Source: JAIOZK01 sp964468645
GTDB lineage: Bacteria > Bacteroidota > Bacteroidia > Bacteroidales > JAIOZK01
DNA length: 64,000 nucleotides
Reading direction: 5' to 3'
NCBI GenBank assembly: GCA_964468645.1
Contig: CAYXUU010000004.1
Location: forward strand, 1-64,000
This document shows, one piece after another, positions 1 to 8,553 of this stretch. A program made the position numbers and the translations under genes. Within the stretch, counting starts at the first letter, position 1. Each line of letters opens with the position of its first letter. The notes under the pieces are model-generated. The model searched no databases. It saw only the letters and a program-made list of their open reading frames with translations, and was not told the origin of the DNA.

Positions 1-1
1 T

Positions 2-142
2 CGTTTCCTGATGCCAACCTATCATCCGGCCGCACTGCTGCGAAACCCAAATCTCAAGAAAGACACCTGGGAGGATTTTAAAAATGTGATCAGAAAATAC
101 CGGGAAATTGTTGATGCCGGTCATATGTGTGAATATGTTTAA
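2..142 (+). CDS. Uracil-DNA glycosylase family protein, C-terminal fragment
   Basis: Only the last 46 codons lie in the window; the frame is open from base 2 to a TAA at 140-142. The fragment has the stretch TYHPAALLRNPNLK, which resembles the HPxxxLR segment of family 4/5-type uracil-DNA glycosylases, where the His belongs to the active site. This is followed by a helical tail (WEDFKNVIRKY) typical of the end of these proteins. The enzyme removes uracil from DNA at the start of base-excision repair. The N-terminal Fe-S cysteines that would confirm family 4 lie outside the window. Family assignment is fairly sure; the subfamily is not. Confidence 0.72.
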   Translation, partial: RFLMPTYHPAALLRNPNLKKDTWEDFKNVIRKYREIVDAGHMCEYV

Positions 143-206
143 CTACGCAGATCCAAAACCGTGAATAACTTCAACCTATTAATCAGTGTTTTATGACTTT
201 GGAGGA

Positions 207-325
207 CATGCCGGTTAAATTGACCACCCCAGGCCGATGGAACCTATCCGGGTTAAATGAATTGTTATATGATAAATAAGGTGGTCACCTTAAATCGGTG
301 CAAGGGGGTCAGAGGATCCGGTTCT
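207..325. mobile_element. Possible remnant of IS21-type element ends
   Basis: Three copies of a unit like GGTGGTCAnnTTAAnCGG are visible. One reads on the minus strand at about 211-228 (plus strand CCGGTTAAATTGACCACC) and two read on the plus strand at about 280-297 and 305-321, the last one diverged. Arrays of such GTGGTCA...CCGG units are what I remember at the termini of IS21-family elements in Bacteroidota. No istA or istB coding sequence lies between or beside them, so this would be a solo-end remnant or a MITE-like derivative. The family link is inference from memory of the motif. Confidence 0.33.
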
Positions 326-351
326 TCCATTCTCCCAAAGGAAGGTAATTT

Positions 352-452
352 ATTAGAGTCTGTCTATAAAGTAACGCTTTAATAACCGGCAAATCCCAAA
401 TAACAAATTCCAAAAATCAAACAAATTCCTGACTTTATGGACAGACTCTAAT
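352..452. repeat. 101-bp inverted repeat enclosing AAATTCC/AAATAAC tract
   Basis: The left arm (352-372) begins ATTAGAGTCTGTCTATAAAG. The right arm (432-452) is its reverse complement with one mismatch in 21 bases. The 59-base interior has the sequence CAAATAACAAATTCCAAAAA, the same kind of tract found at other intergenic sites in this window (44.3 kb, 27.6 kb). The shape suggests a small palindromic mobile repeat. There is no T-run, so it does not look like a terminator. Confidence 0.6.
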
Positions 453-666
453 TAAGCTTTACGGTGAATACTTCTAAGCTGAGGTTATAAGCTATACGAG
501 CATAGGTTTGGTGAGATAACCAAAGTTTCATAGTGTGTATGGGTAGATAGACTTAATGATATGAACATGGGGGTGAATAATTTTTACTAATTTTAAATTA
601 CCGGAAGCATCCCCCTGGACACCGAATTTCCTAAATGTTTCGCAACTGTTACTCAAAATGCTAATA

Positions 667-697
667 AAAAAGCCCGGATCATTTGATGATCCGGGCT
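667..697 (-). terminator. Intrinsic terminator of tRNA-Phe
   Basis: On the minus strand, 15 bases after the tRNA 3' end, AAGCCCGGATCAT and its complement form a strong GC-rich hairpin (671-697). A TTTTTTATTAG run follows (670-661). This is a classical Rho-independent terminator for the tRNA transcript. Confidence 0.85.
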
Positions 698-711
698 TAC
701 ATTGTTATGCC

Positions 712-787
<76 letters not shown>

Positions 788-803
788 TCCAATTTTGAGG
801 ATG

Positions 804-811
804 CAAATTTA
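804..811 (-). promoter_or_regulatory. -7 box for tRNA-Phe (TAAATTTG)
   Basis: On the minus strand TAAATTTG matches the Bacteroidota primary-sigma -7 consensus TAnnTTTG, 16 bases upstream of the tRNA 5' end. No clear TTG -33 element is present at the usual spacing. Confidence 0.45.
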
Positions 812-875
812 CACAAGATTTTTTATTTTTCGAAAATAATTCCCAAAAATCAACAGCTATGCGGCTCATATACCG

Positions 876-883
876 TATTTTTG
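876..883 (+). promoter_or_regulatory. -7 box for coaX cluster (TATTTTTG)
   Basis: TATTTTTG matches TAnnTTTG and lies 21 bases before the coaX start codon. It diverges from the tRNA promoter. A -33 TTG is not evident. Confidence 0.4.
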
Positions 884-904
884 CAGCTTCAAAGCTGATA
901 GTCA

Positions 905-1651
905 ATGAAATTAGTCCTCGATTTTGGAAATACCCTGTTGAAGTTTGCATTGTTCAGCAATGAAGAACTTGTTAATCTGGAAATGTTTGAAACAACCTCA
1001 AAACCACATATTGTTTCACATACTGATGCTTTTTTTAAAAAAAATAATATTAACAGGCTAAAGTCATCCATCATTTCCAGTGTAGTTCATTATCCCAATG
1101 GTTTCATATCCCATCTTTCCGCTTTCGGTCAGGTAATAGAGCTGGATGAAAACACCCCTCTTCCTTTGAAGTTCAATTATAAAACACCCGCGACACTGGG
1201 CAAGGACAGGATGGCCATTGCTGTTGCTGCCTCACATTTATACCCGGAAAGAAACATACTGGCTATTAATTGCGGCACCTGTATTACCTATGATTTTGTT
1301 GATGCAACAGGAGTTTACTTAGGTGGGGCTATTTCGCCCGGCATGAATATGCGCTTCAAGGCATTGCATACTTTAACCGACAAGTTGCCGTTATTGGAAG
1401 GCAGGTCATTTGAATCATTTGTTGGCCGCTCCACAGAAGAGTCGATATTATCAGGCGTTTTGAACGGTATAATTGACGAAATTGATGGTATGATTAACAG
1501 ATATCGTGAAATTTATAAAAATTTAACAATTATTATAAGTGGCGGCGACATGAATTATTTTGATAAAAAGCTAAAAAATAACATCTTTGCAATCCCAAAT
1601 CTGGTTTTGAGCGGATTGAACATAATTTTAGATTTTAATGAGTACAGATAA
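905..1651 (+). CDS. coaX: Type III pantothenate kinase
   Basis: This 248-residue protein catalyses ATP-dependent phosphorylation of pantothenate, the first step of coenzyme A synthesis, in the cytoplasm. The N-terminal phosphate-binding motif DFGNTLLK (residues 6-13) and the later INCGTCITYDFVDATGVYLGG segment, with GGAISPGM after it, are hallmarks of the CoaX (type III, ASKHA-fold) family, and the length is normal. It is the first gene of a same-strand cluster, and its stop overlaps the next gene's start by 14 bases, suggesting translational coupling. Start at ATG 905 follows a promoter-like box at 876-883. Confidence 0.93.
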   Translation: MKLVLDFGNTLLKFALFSNEELVNLEMFETTSKPHIVSHTDAFFKKNNINRLKSSIISSVVHYPNGFISHLSAFGQVIELDENTPLPLKFNYKTPATLGKDRMAIAVAASHLYPERNILAINCGTCITYDFVDATGVYLGGAISPGMNMRFKALHTLTDKLPLLEGRSFESFVGRSTEESILSGVLNGIIDEIDGMINRYREIYKNLTIIISGGDMNYFDKKLKNNIFAIPNLVLSGLNIILDFNEYR

Positions 1652-2930
1652 AGCAGGATTAAGAAATTGGCTTATAATATTATTTCTTCTTTGTTCGGTG
1701 GCTATGTCCGCACAAAAAACCCGTGTTAGTTCCCCTTATTCCCTATATGGTATTGGAAATTTAACAAATACAAACACCAATGTACGCAGCATGGCCATGG
1801 GTGGAATTAAATTTGGCCTGCGTGATCCCAGCCTGATCAATGTTGCTAATCCGGCTTCTTATACAGCCTTCGACACATTGTCGTTTGTTTTTGAAGGAGC
1901 CCTGGTAGCAGGACTGGTAACCTTGAAATCAGCCTCTCAGAGCGAACAGTCTAATTACGCTACATTGAATTACCTCACCTTTGGTTTTCCGATTACAAAA
2001 TGGTGGAGAAGCAGTTTGGGGATTTTACCTTACAGTCATGTGGGTTATGATGTTGTACAGGATGAAATCATTGAAAATGTCGGGCTCGTTCGCTACCTGA
2101 ATGATGGATCTGGTGGATTTAATACAGTTTACTGGGGTAACGGATTCAGAATTACAAATAATTTTTCAATCGGTATTAATGCCTCTTATGTTTTTGGAAC
2201 CATTGATAACGGGCTTTCAGTTACTTTCCCCGACTCACTCTATTACTTCAGCACAAGAAAGGATGTTTCCTATTCAGCCAGTGATTTTGTATTTTCTTAT
2301 GGAATACAATATACCATTCCTTTAAAGAAAAAGCTTGACCTGACTTTTGGTGCTGTTTTCAGTAATACCTCAAAACTGAGGGCAGAAAAGGATTATCTGG
2401 TCAGGAACTATTATGGAGAACAAAACGAAATCAAAAACTATCTCGATACCGTTGACTATGATCAGGGGATTGTTGGGGATATTGTCCTGCCGAAAAGTTT
2501 TGGTTTTGGTGTCGTACTGAAGAAAAAAGATCAGTGGCTGGTCGGAGCAGATGTTGACTGGCAGAACTGGAAAGAGTTTAAAATGTTCGGTGTCAGCGAC
2601 TCTGTTCAAAACAGGCTCAGTCTCAGTATAGGTGCACAGTTTATTCCCGATAAATACAGTATTTTTAACTATTATGAAAGACTGAGTTACAGGTTAGGTT
2701 TCAGATATATTAACTCCTCCCTTTACCTGAAAGGTCACCAATTAAATCAATTTGGCATAAGTTTTGGAGTTGGTTTCCCTGTATGGAAGGCTAGATCAAC
2801 ATTTAATTTTGGTGTTGAAATTGGTAAATACGGAACAACAGCAGATGGATTAATACAACAAAATTTTGTTAAATTTACTTTTGGAATTTCAATACATGAA
2901 CATTGGTTTATCAAGAAAAGATATTTTTAA
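1638..2930 (+). CDS. Outer-membrane beta-barrel protein of unknown function
   Basis: This 430-residue protein starts with a signal peptide (hydrophobic residues about 11-24, cleavage near AMSAQK). The rest is rich in alternating aromatic and polar residues typical of barrel strands. The start of the mature part (SSPYSLYGIGNLTNTN, then a GGIKFG motif and NVANPASYTAFD) resembles Bacteroidota FadL-like or PorP-like barrel families, but I cannot name the family. It overlaps coaX by 14 bases and precedes a TPR protein and lptC, so a role in envelope assembly is plausible. Function is not established by the sequence. Confidence 0.75.
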   Translation: MSTDKAGLRNWLIILFLLCSVAMSAQKTRVSSPYSLYGIGNLTNTNTNVRSMAMGGIKFGLRDPSLINVANPASYTAFDTLSFVFEGALVAGLVTLKSASQSEQSNYATLNYLTFGFPITKWWRSSLGILPYSHVGYDVVQDEIIENVGLVRYLNDGSGGFNTVYWGNGFRITNNFSIGINASYVFGTIDNGLSVTFPDSLYYFSTRKDVSYSASDFVFSYGIQYTIPLKKKLDLTFGAVFSNTSKLRAEKDYLVRNYYGEQNEIKNYLDTVDYDQGIVGDIVLPKSFGFGVVLKKKDQWLVGADVDWQNWKEFKMFGVSDSVQNRLSLSIGAQFIPDKYSIFNYYERLSYRLGFRYINSSLYLKGHQLNQFGISFGVGFPVWKARSTFNFGVEIGKYGTTADGLIQQNFVKFTFGISIHEHWFIKKRYF

Positions 2931-2953
2931 AGAAAATATTTAAATAAATAGCA

Positions 2954-4336
2954 ATGAAATCAAAATTACTTTTCGGATTAGCATTATTCTTCAGTTTAAC
3001 TTTATTCATGATCCCTGAAAGTGATGCACAGAATCCGGCAGAGAATAATAAACAGGGATGTGACAAAAAATACGGTGAGGATTCTGCAACCTGTATCATG
3101 AACATTTCTCTTTACAGGGAGTTCTATAAACAATGGAAAAAGAACGGTTATAAAACAGAAACGGTGTATGATGCTTTCGGACCCTGGAGATGGGTTTTGC
3201 TGAATTGTCCCTGTGGTACACAAAACACTTATATCGATGGTGTTAAGATTATCGGTTATATGATCGATCATGCATCAAGCCCTGAAATCAAGGACAAATA
3301 CATTGATACCCTGATGATGGTTTATGACAATCGCATTAAGTATTTCAACAAAGAAGGGTATATATTAGGACGCAAGGGTGTGGACTTATATAGAATGAGA
3401 ACAAAAGATTTTGAACAGGCTTATCAAACCTTTAAACGTTCCGTTGAACTGGAAGGATTAAAATCCCCCAGTGCTGTGGTTGTATATTATTTCCGTACTA
3501 CGATAAAAATGGCTACATCAGGCAAAATCGATTCTTCCGTCATCGTTGAAACCTATGACCAGCTAAGCACCCTGGTTGATGAGAATATCAAAAAACACAC
3601 CGATAAAGGAAGCGTTAAACAGGTTACCGAATGGGAAAACGCAAAAGGAAATATTGAATTAACCTTTGAACCCTTTGCAACCTGTGAAGACCTGGTAAAA
3701 ATATATAGCAAAAAATTCAATGAAAATCCCGATGATATTGATCTTCTTAAAAAGATCACTTCGATGCTCGACAAGAAAAAATGTAATGATACTGAATTGT
3801 TTTTCAATGCATCAATAAAACTATATGATCAGGAACCTTCCCCTGAAGCAGCATTATTGATCGGAAAAATGTATGTCAATTCAAAAAATTATGAAGAGGC
3901 GATCAGGTTTTTCGATGAAGCAACAGGAATTGAAGATCCTGAAGAACTGGCTGATGCCTATTATTATATGGCTTTCTGTTATCAAATTCTCGGGAACAAG
4001 ATACAGGCGAGGTTAAATGCTTATAAAGCCATCGAGAACAATCCAAATTATGGAAATGCTTACATTCTTATCGGTGACCTATATGCAGCCAGTTCAGATG
4101 AATGTGCAGCCAACGATCTGTCGAAAAGAGCTGTTTACTGGGTAGCTGTTGACATGTATGCCAGGGCCAAATCTGTTGATCCTTCAGTTGCCGAATCAGC
4201 AAACAACAGAATAAATTCGTATTCAAAGTATTTTCCGTCTGTTGAAACAGCATTCTTTTATAACCTGAGTAATGGTGACACATATATGGTCGAGTGCTGG
4301 ATAAACAAGGAAACCAGGGTAAGAACATCCGACTAG
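2954..4336 (+). CDS. Secreted TPR-repeat protein
   Basis: This 460-residue protein has an N-terminal signal peptide (about residues 1-25, ending near SDAQ). Helical repeats follow: AYQTFKRSVELEG (about 155), then clearer TPR-like units at about residues 295-390 such as YEEAIRFFDEATGI and AYYYMAFCYQILGNKIQARLNAYKAI. An early Cys-rich part (GCDKKYG, CIMN, CPCG) could form disulfides. It lies 23 bases after the barrel gene and 7 bases before lptC, so it is almost certainly co-transcribed. TPR proteins usually act as protein-interaction scaffolds; the partner is unknown, but the gene order suggests the neighbouring barrel or LPS-export machinery. Confidence 0.8.
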   Translation: MKSKLLFGLALFFSLTLFMIPESDAQNPAENNKQGCDKKYGEDSATCIMNISLYREFYKQWKKNGYKTETVYDAFGPWRWVLLNCPCGTQNTYIDGVKIIGYMIDHASSPEIKDKYIDTLMMVYDNRIKYFNKEGYILGRKGVDLYRMRTKDFEQAYQTFKRSVELEGLKSPSAVVVYYFRTTIKMATSGKIDSSVIVETYDQLSTLVDENIKKHTDKGSVKQVTEWENAKGNIELTFEPFATCEDLVKIYSKKFNENPDDIDLLKKITSMLDKKKCNDTELFFNASIKLYDQEPSPEAALLIGKMYVNSKNYEEAIRFFDEATGIEDPEELADAYYYMAFCYQILGNKIQARLNAYKAIENNPNYGNAYILIGDLYAASSDECAANDLSKRAVYWVAVDMYARAKSVDPSVAESANNRINSYSKYFPSVETAFFYNLSNGDTYMVECWINKETRVRTSD

Positions 4337-4343
4337 AAAATTT

Positions 4344-4946
4344 TTGATCAAAATATCACACTTTGTGGTAAACAACAACTTCTACAACATCTTTAAAACT
4401 ATATTTCTAAGCACAGCAAAATTTTTCTTGCTGGTGCTATTGTTTTCCTGTAAATCGGATATTGAAAAAATTGCGGCCTATAGCTATATTGATACCTTGC
4501 CGGAGCTCCTGGCCAAAGATATTGAATATACAAGAAGCGATTCAGGGGAGGTAAAGGCCGTGCTTACAAGTTCATTGATGTACCAGTATTCGGGTGATGA
4601 ACCATATTTTGAATTCCCGGAAGGATTTAAGGTGATATTTTACGATTCAGGGGTAATTGTAAGTGCTGTAATGACAGCAAATTACGGGATCAATTTTGAA
4701 AAAAAGAAATTAATGGAAGCCCAGGATAATGTTCTGATTATTAATTATGAGAAAAATGAACAACTGGAAACAGAGCGACTTATCTGGGATCAAAGAAAGA
4801 AAAAGATCTACTCTGATGTCAGTGTAAAAATCACCACCAACGATGAAATTTTATATGGTGATGGCCTGGAGGCTGATGAATCATTCAGTAAATACGAGAT
4901 CCTTAATCCAACAGGGGTATTCAACATCGAGGATGATGAAAAATAA
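4344..4946 (+). CDS. lptC: LPS export periplasmic protein LptC (lipoprotein form)
   Basis: The 200-residue product has a hydrophobic N-terminus ending in a lipobox (LLFSC, Cys about 36). A domain with the LptC pattern follows: Y-x-R-x-D-S-G, then YFEFPEGFKVIFYDSG and NYGINFEKKKLMEAQDNVLI, ending with YGDGLEAD. LptC bridges the inner-membrane LptBFG complex and LptA in LPS transport. There is no ATG before the lipobox. The earliest start is TTG at 4344, seven bases after the upstream stop, and GTG at 4365 is an alternative. In many bacteria LptC is held by a transmembrane helix; here the Cys suggests lipid anchoring. Confidence 0.85.
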   Translation: MIKISHFVVNNNFYNIFKTIFLSTAKFFLLVLLFSCKSDIEKIAAYSYIDTLPELLAKDIEYTRSDSGEVKAVLTSSLMYQYSGDEPYFEFPEGFKVIFYDSGVIVSAVMTANYGINFEKKKLMEAQDNVLIINYEKNEQLETERLIWDQRKKKIYSDVSVKITTNDEILYGDGLEADESFSKYEILNPTGVFNIEDDEK

Positions 4947-4982
4947 TTCATATCTTTAACATTAACTATTATCAGCTCATCA

Positions 4983-6251
4983 ATGGACCCATGGGTTATT
5001 GTCATCATTACGCTAATATTGTCAGCCTTTTTCTCAGGTATTGAGATCGCATACATCAGTTCAAACAAGCTAAAAATTGAAGTGGAGAAGAACAAGGGAA
5101 ATTTCTCTGCTGTATTATTATCCAGGTTTATTAATATCCCTTCAAAGTTTATTGGGGCTCTGCTACTTGGCAATAATATTGCACTGGTTGTTTATGGTAT
5201 TGCCATGGCCATTATCCTGGAACCGGTTCTGCTGAATATACTTCCCGAAGGGCTTCAACAGGAGTATTTCATCCTTTTATGCCAGGCCATAATTGCAACA
5301 TTACTTATATTGATCGTGGCAGAATTTATACCCAAGGCGCTTTTCCGGATCAAACCCAATGCAATCCTGAATATTTTTGCCATTCCCCTATCATTGTTTT
5401 TCTATATTTTTTACCCAATCGTGTTTTTATTTATTGGTTTTGCAGAATGGATACTCAGGAAACTTTTCCAGGTAAAGCTAACACAGCAGAAATATGTTTT
5501 CAGTCCTATCGATCTTGATGAATATGTCAGGGAGTTCTCACCGGATATGGAATCAGAAGAAGAAATAACCGACGAGATCCAGATGTTCCAGAATGCCATG
5601 GAATTTAAAAATGTGAAGCTCCGTGAATGCATGGTGCCACGAACAGAAATTGAAGCCCTTGAAGAAAATGAGAATATTGAAAGCCTGAAACAGAGATTCA
5701 TTGAAACAGGACATTCCAAGATCCTGATATTCAAAGAGAGTATTGATCATGTTATTGGCTATACCCATTCATTCGATTTATTCAGGCAACCTGATAGCAT
5801 TAAAGAAATACTTAAATCGATTATCATTGTTCCGGAAACCATGTTTGCAAATGAGGTGTTAAAAATGATGATACAACAGCATAAAAGTGCTGCAGTGGTT
5901 GTTGATGAGTTTGGTGGTACTTCAGGCATGGTTACCATGGAAGATATCATGGAAGAAATTTTCGGAGAGATCGAAGATGAATATGATTCAGAAGACCTGA
6001 AAGAAGAAAAACTAAACAAGAATGAATACATCTTTTCAGCCAGACTGGAAATCGATTACCTGAACAGAAAATATAATTTTAACCTGCCCGAATCTGAAGA
6101 ATATGAAACACTTGCCGGGTTTATCATAAACCATCATGAGGATATTCCTGATGTTAATGAGGAAATCATTATATCACGGTTTGCCTTTATCATCCTGAAA
6201 GCTTCTGATAACAGAATTGACCAGGTTAAACTTAAAATTTTAACCTTATAA
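4983..6251 (+). CDS. CorC/HlyC-type membrane protein (DUF21-CBS), GldE-like
   Basis: This 422-residue protein has an N-terminal DUF21 domain with about four membrane segments (residues 1-150). Two CBS domains come next (about 200-320), with the characteristic CMVPRTEIEAL and later VVVDEFGGTSGMVTMEDIMEEIFGEI, split here as it runs on. The C-terminal CorC_HlyC transporter-associated domain covers about residues 335-420. Such proteins are linked to Mg/Co homeostasis; the related Bacteroidota protein GldE is linked to gliding and type IX secretion. The gene lies between lptC and a PpiD-like foldase, 36 bases after lptC. The exact substrate is not visible. Confidence 0.85.
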   Translation: MDPWVIVIITLILSAFFSGIEIAYISSNKLKIEVEKNKGNFSAVLLSRFINIPSKFIGALLLGNNIALVVYGIAMAIILEPVLLNILPEGLQQEYFILLCQAIIATLLILIVAEFIPKALFRIKPNAILNIFAIPLSLFFYIFYPIVFLFIGFAEWILRKLFQVKLTQQKYVFSPIDLDEYVREFSPDMESEEEITDEIQMFQNAMEFKNVKLRECMVPRTEIEALEENENIESLKQRFIETGHSKILIFKESIDHVIGYTHSFDLFRQPDSIKEILKSIIIVPETMFANEVLKMMIQQHKSAAVVVDEFGGTSGMVTMEDIMEEIFGEIEDEYDSEDLKEEKLNKNEYIFSARLEIDYLNRKYNFNLPESEEYETLAGFIINHHEDIPDVNEEIIISRFAFIILKASDNRIDQVKLKILTL

Positions 6252-6370
6252 GTATTCCCAATAATAAAATATAATTAAAAAGCAACTGTAATCCTCATGA
6301 ATCCTTTTGTAATTTAACTCATTACTGGAACTTTGTGCTTGTTTTATTTTCATACATTAAATTACTATTG

Positions 6371-6378
6371 TACATTTG
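6371..6378 (+). promoter_or_regulatory. -7 box for PpiD-like gene (TACATTTG)
   Basis: TACATTTG matches TAnnTTTG 23 bases before the ATG at 6402, inside the 150-base gap after the CorC-like gene. This suggests the foldase gene can be transcribed independently of the upstream cluster. Confidence 0.4.
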
Positions 6379-6401
6379 CAAACTCAAAAAATTGATGAAA
6401 C

Positions 6402-8522
6402 ATGGCGGTAATTGGAAATATCAGAAAACATTCAGGTTTAATTGTTATTGTAGTTGGTATAGCACTGGCGGCATTTGTTCTGGGTGACTTATTAAAGAGC
6501 AATCCCAACCAAAGGGAAAATAATATTGGAGAGGTCAATGGTGAAGAAATATCCATTATCGATTTCAATGCGCGGTTTGACAAAAATATTGAGTCAGAAA
6601 AGCGTAATAAGCAGGTTGAAACGCTTACACCTGCCGAACGCTTTACGATCCAGGAAAGAACCTGGGCACAGGTTCTCTATGATCAGCTAATGGGTGAAGA
6701 GTACGAACAACTTGGAATGGTTGTTACCCCCGAAGAATTATTTGAGCTGGTACAGGGATTCTATCCCCATCAATATGTTGTACAGATCTTTACCAATCCA
6801 CAAACCGGTCAGTATGAAAGAGATCGTGTTTTGAATTTTATTGAAGCCCTGAGGCAAAATCAGGTGGATCAGGAAACTGTTGACTGGTGGGTTGATGTTG
6901 AAAAAGCAATCAAGCAGGATCAACAAAGGCTGAAGTATAATGCATTGATCAGCAAAGGTTTTTATATGCCACTTGATTTTTCTGAAATGAGATACATCGA
7001 AGATGAAAGAGAGGCGATTATCAGGATTACAGGAAAGAAATACCATCTGTTCCCTGATAGTTTAATATCAATTACCGATGCCGACATTGAAGATTACTAC
7101 AATGAGCATAAAACAGAATATGATCAGGATGCAAATGTTGACATTGATTATGTAATCTTTGAAGTTTTACCTTCTGAAGAGGATTATAATCATGTTGAAG
7201 AGGATGTAGCTGAGATTTATAAAGAATTTCAAACAACAGAAAATATTCCAACTTTCGTTAGTGCTGTTTCGGATAACCGTTATGATAGTACCTGGTATGC
7301 AGCGGGCATGCTACCTTTATATATAGATTCGCTGATGCAAAACTCAGCTATTGGTACAATTTTTCCTCCCTATTTTGAGAATAACGCCTTTCATATGGCC
7401 AAATTGATGGATATTACCCGCAGGCCTGATTCCATGAAAGCCAGCCATATATTAATTGCTTATGGAGGAGCATTACGTGCTGCACAGGAAATAACAAGAA
7501 CGAAAGATGAGGCACAACATCTGGCCGACAGTATTTTCAATGTGATTAAAAATAGCCCTGCACGATTTGATAATCTTGTGGGTGTTTATTCTGATGATCC
7601 ATCTGCAGCCCAAAACAATGGTGATCTGGGCTGGTTCGCCGATCAAGCCATGGTATACGATTTTAATGAAGCGATTATTAATGGCCGGGTTGGTGAATTC
7701 ATAATGGTTGAATCTCCATTTGGTTTTCATGTTGCCAGAATAACCGGAAAGCACCAGCCTGTAAAAAAGGTCAGGGTTGCACGGATCGACAGGGCTGTTG
7801 AACCAAGCAGTAAAACTTACCAGACAATATATACACAGGCGAGTATTTTCGCTGGAGAGAACAGTACGGAAGATAAATTCGAGGATGCAGTAACTGAACA
7901 GGGCCTGCTAAAAAGATCAGCTCCGAAAACAGCCATGATGGCAAATAATATTGCTGGGCTTGATTATCCCCGTTCTATTATCCGCTGGGCTTTCAGCGAA
8001 AATGTAAAACCAGGTGAAATTTCCCCCGTGTTTGATATGGGGGGCAAATATGTTGTTGCGCTGCTTAAGGAAAGAAGAGAAGAAGGATATCTGTCTCTTG
8101 ATGAAATTCGTGGTAGCATTGAAAATATTGTTAAACGTGAAAAAAAAGGAAAGATCATAGCTGAGGAAATGGAAAAACAAACGGGTAATATTTACCAGAT
8201 TGCAGCTGATCTTGAATCCAAAGTTGACACAGTAACTGTTACATTCGGCACAGCAGCTATCAGGGGTATTGGAAGTGAACCCAAGGCTGTAGCTACCAGC
8301 TTCACTATTGAAGAAGGCGTGCTTTCAGAGCCAATTATTGGCAGGACAGGTGTTTTTCGTTTAATCGTTGATCAAAAGCTTGATCCTTCTGGAACCACCA
8401 ATTATGAACCCTACGTAAGGAATATCCTATCCGCTTTCCAGCGTAAGGTCGATCAGAACAGCCCATATGAAGCTATTGAAAAGGAAGCCGATATAACTGA
8501 CAACAGGATATTATACTACTAA
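6402..8522 (+). CDS. PpiD-like periplasmic peptidyl-prolyl isomerase/chaperone
   Basis: This 706-residue protein is anchored by one N-terminal membrane helix (IVIVVGIALAAFVLGDLL, about residues 14-31). A SurA-N/PpiD-like domain with the pattern GEVNGEEISIIDFNARF follows. A parvulin-type PpiC domain lies at about residues 345-450, with SHILIAYGG at its start and the signatures SDDPSAAQNNGDLGWF and ESPFGFHVARI. PpiD-family proteins help newly exported proteins fold near the Sec channel. Length is close to other Bacteroidota versions. An intrinsic terminator follows directly and ends the rightward cluster. Confidence 0.9.
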   Translation: MAVIGNIRKHSGLIVIVVGIALAAFVLGDLLKSNPNQRENNIGEVNGEEISIIDFNARFDKNIESEKRNKQVETLTPAERFTIQERTWAQVLYDQLMGEEYEQLGMVVTPEELFELVQGFYPHQYVVQIFTNPQTGQYERDRVLNFIEALRQNQVDQETVDWWVDVEKAIKQDQQRLKYNALISKGFYMPLDFSEMRYIEDEREAIIRITGKKYHLFPDSLISITDADIEDYYNEHKTEYDQDANVDIDYVIFEVLPSEEDYNHVEEDVAEIYKEFQTTENIPTFVSAVSDNRYDSTWYAAGMLPLYIDSLMQNSAIGTIFPPYFENNAFHMAKLMDITRRPDSMKASHILIAYGGALRAAQEITRTKDEAQHLADSIFNVIKNSPARFDNLVGVYSDDPSAAQNNGDLGWFADQAMVYDFNEAIINGRVGEFIMVESPFGFHVARITGKHQPVKKVRVARIDRAVEPSSKTYQTIYTQASIFAGENSTEDKFEDAVTEQGLLKRSAPKTAMMANNIAGLDYPRSIIRWAFSENVKPGEISPVFDMGGKYVVALLKERREEGYLSLDEIRGSIENIVKREKKGKIIAEEMEKQTGNIYQIAADLESKVDTVTVTFGTAAIRGIGSEPKAVATSFTIEEGVLSEPIIGRTGVFRLIVDQKLDPSGTTNYEPYVRNILSAFQRKVDQNSPYEAIEKEADITDNRILYY

Positions 8523-8529
8523 AGAAAAG

Positions 8530-8553
8530 AGGGGGGTTCAACTCCCTTTTTTT
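8530..8553 (+). terminator. Terminator after PpiD-like gene
   Basis: AGGGGGG TTCAA CTCCCT forms a 6-bp stem (one G-T pair) at 8530-8547, followed by seven T residues. It lies between convergent genes and its T-run reaches the rodA stop codon. Confidence 0.75.

Larger units (their letters stand above)
143..711. other. 570-base noncoding stretch between UDG gene and tRNA-Phe
   Basis: No convincing reading frame is seen on either strand. The stretch holds three things listed separately: IS21-like end repeats (about 207-325), a 101-bp inverted repeat (352-452), and the tRNA terminator (667-697). The part from 453 to 660 shows nothing I recognise. The accumulation of repeat debris suggests an old insertion site. 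Confidence 0.6.
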
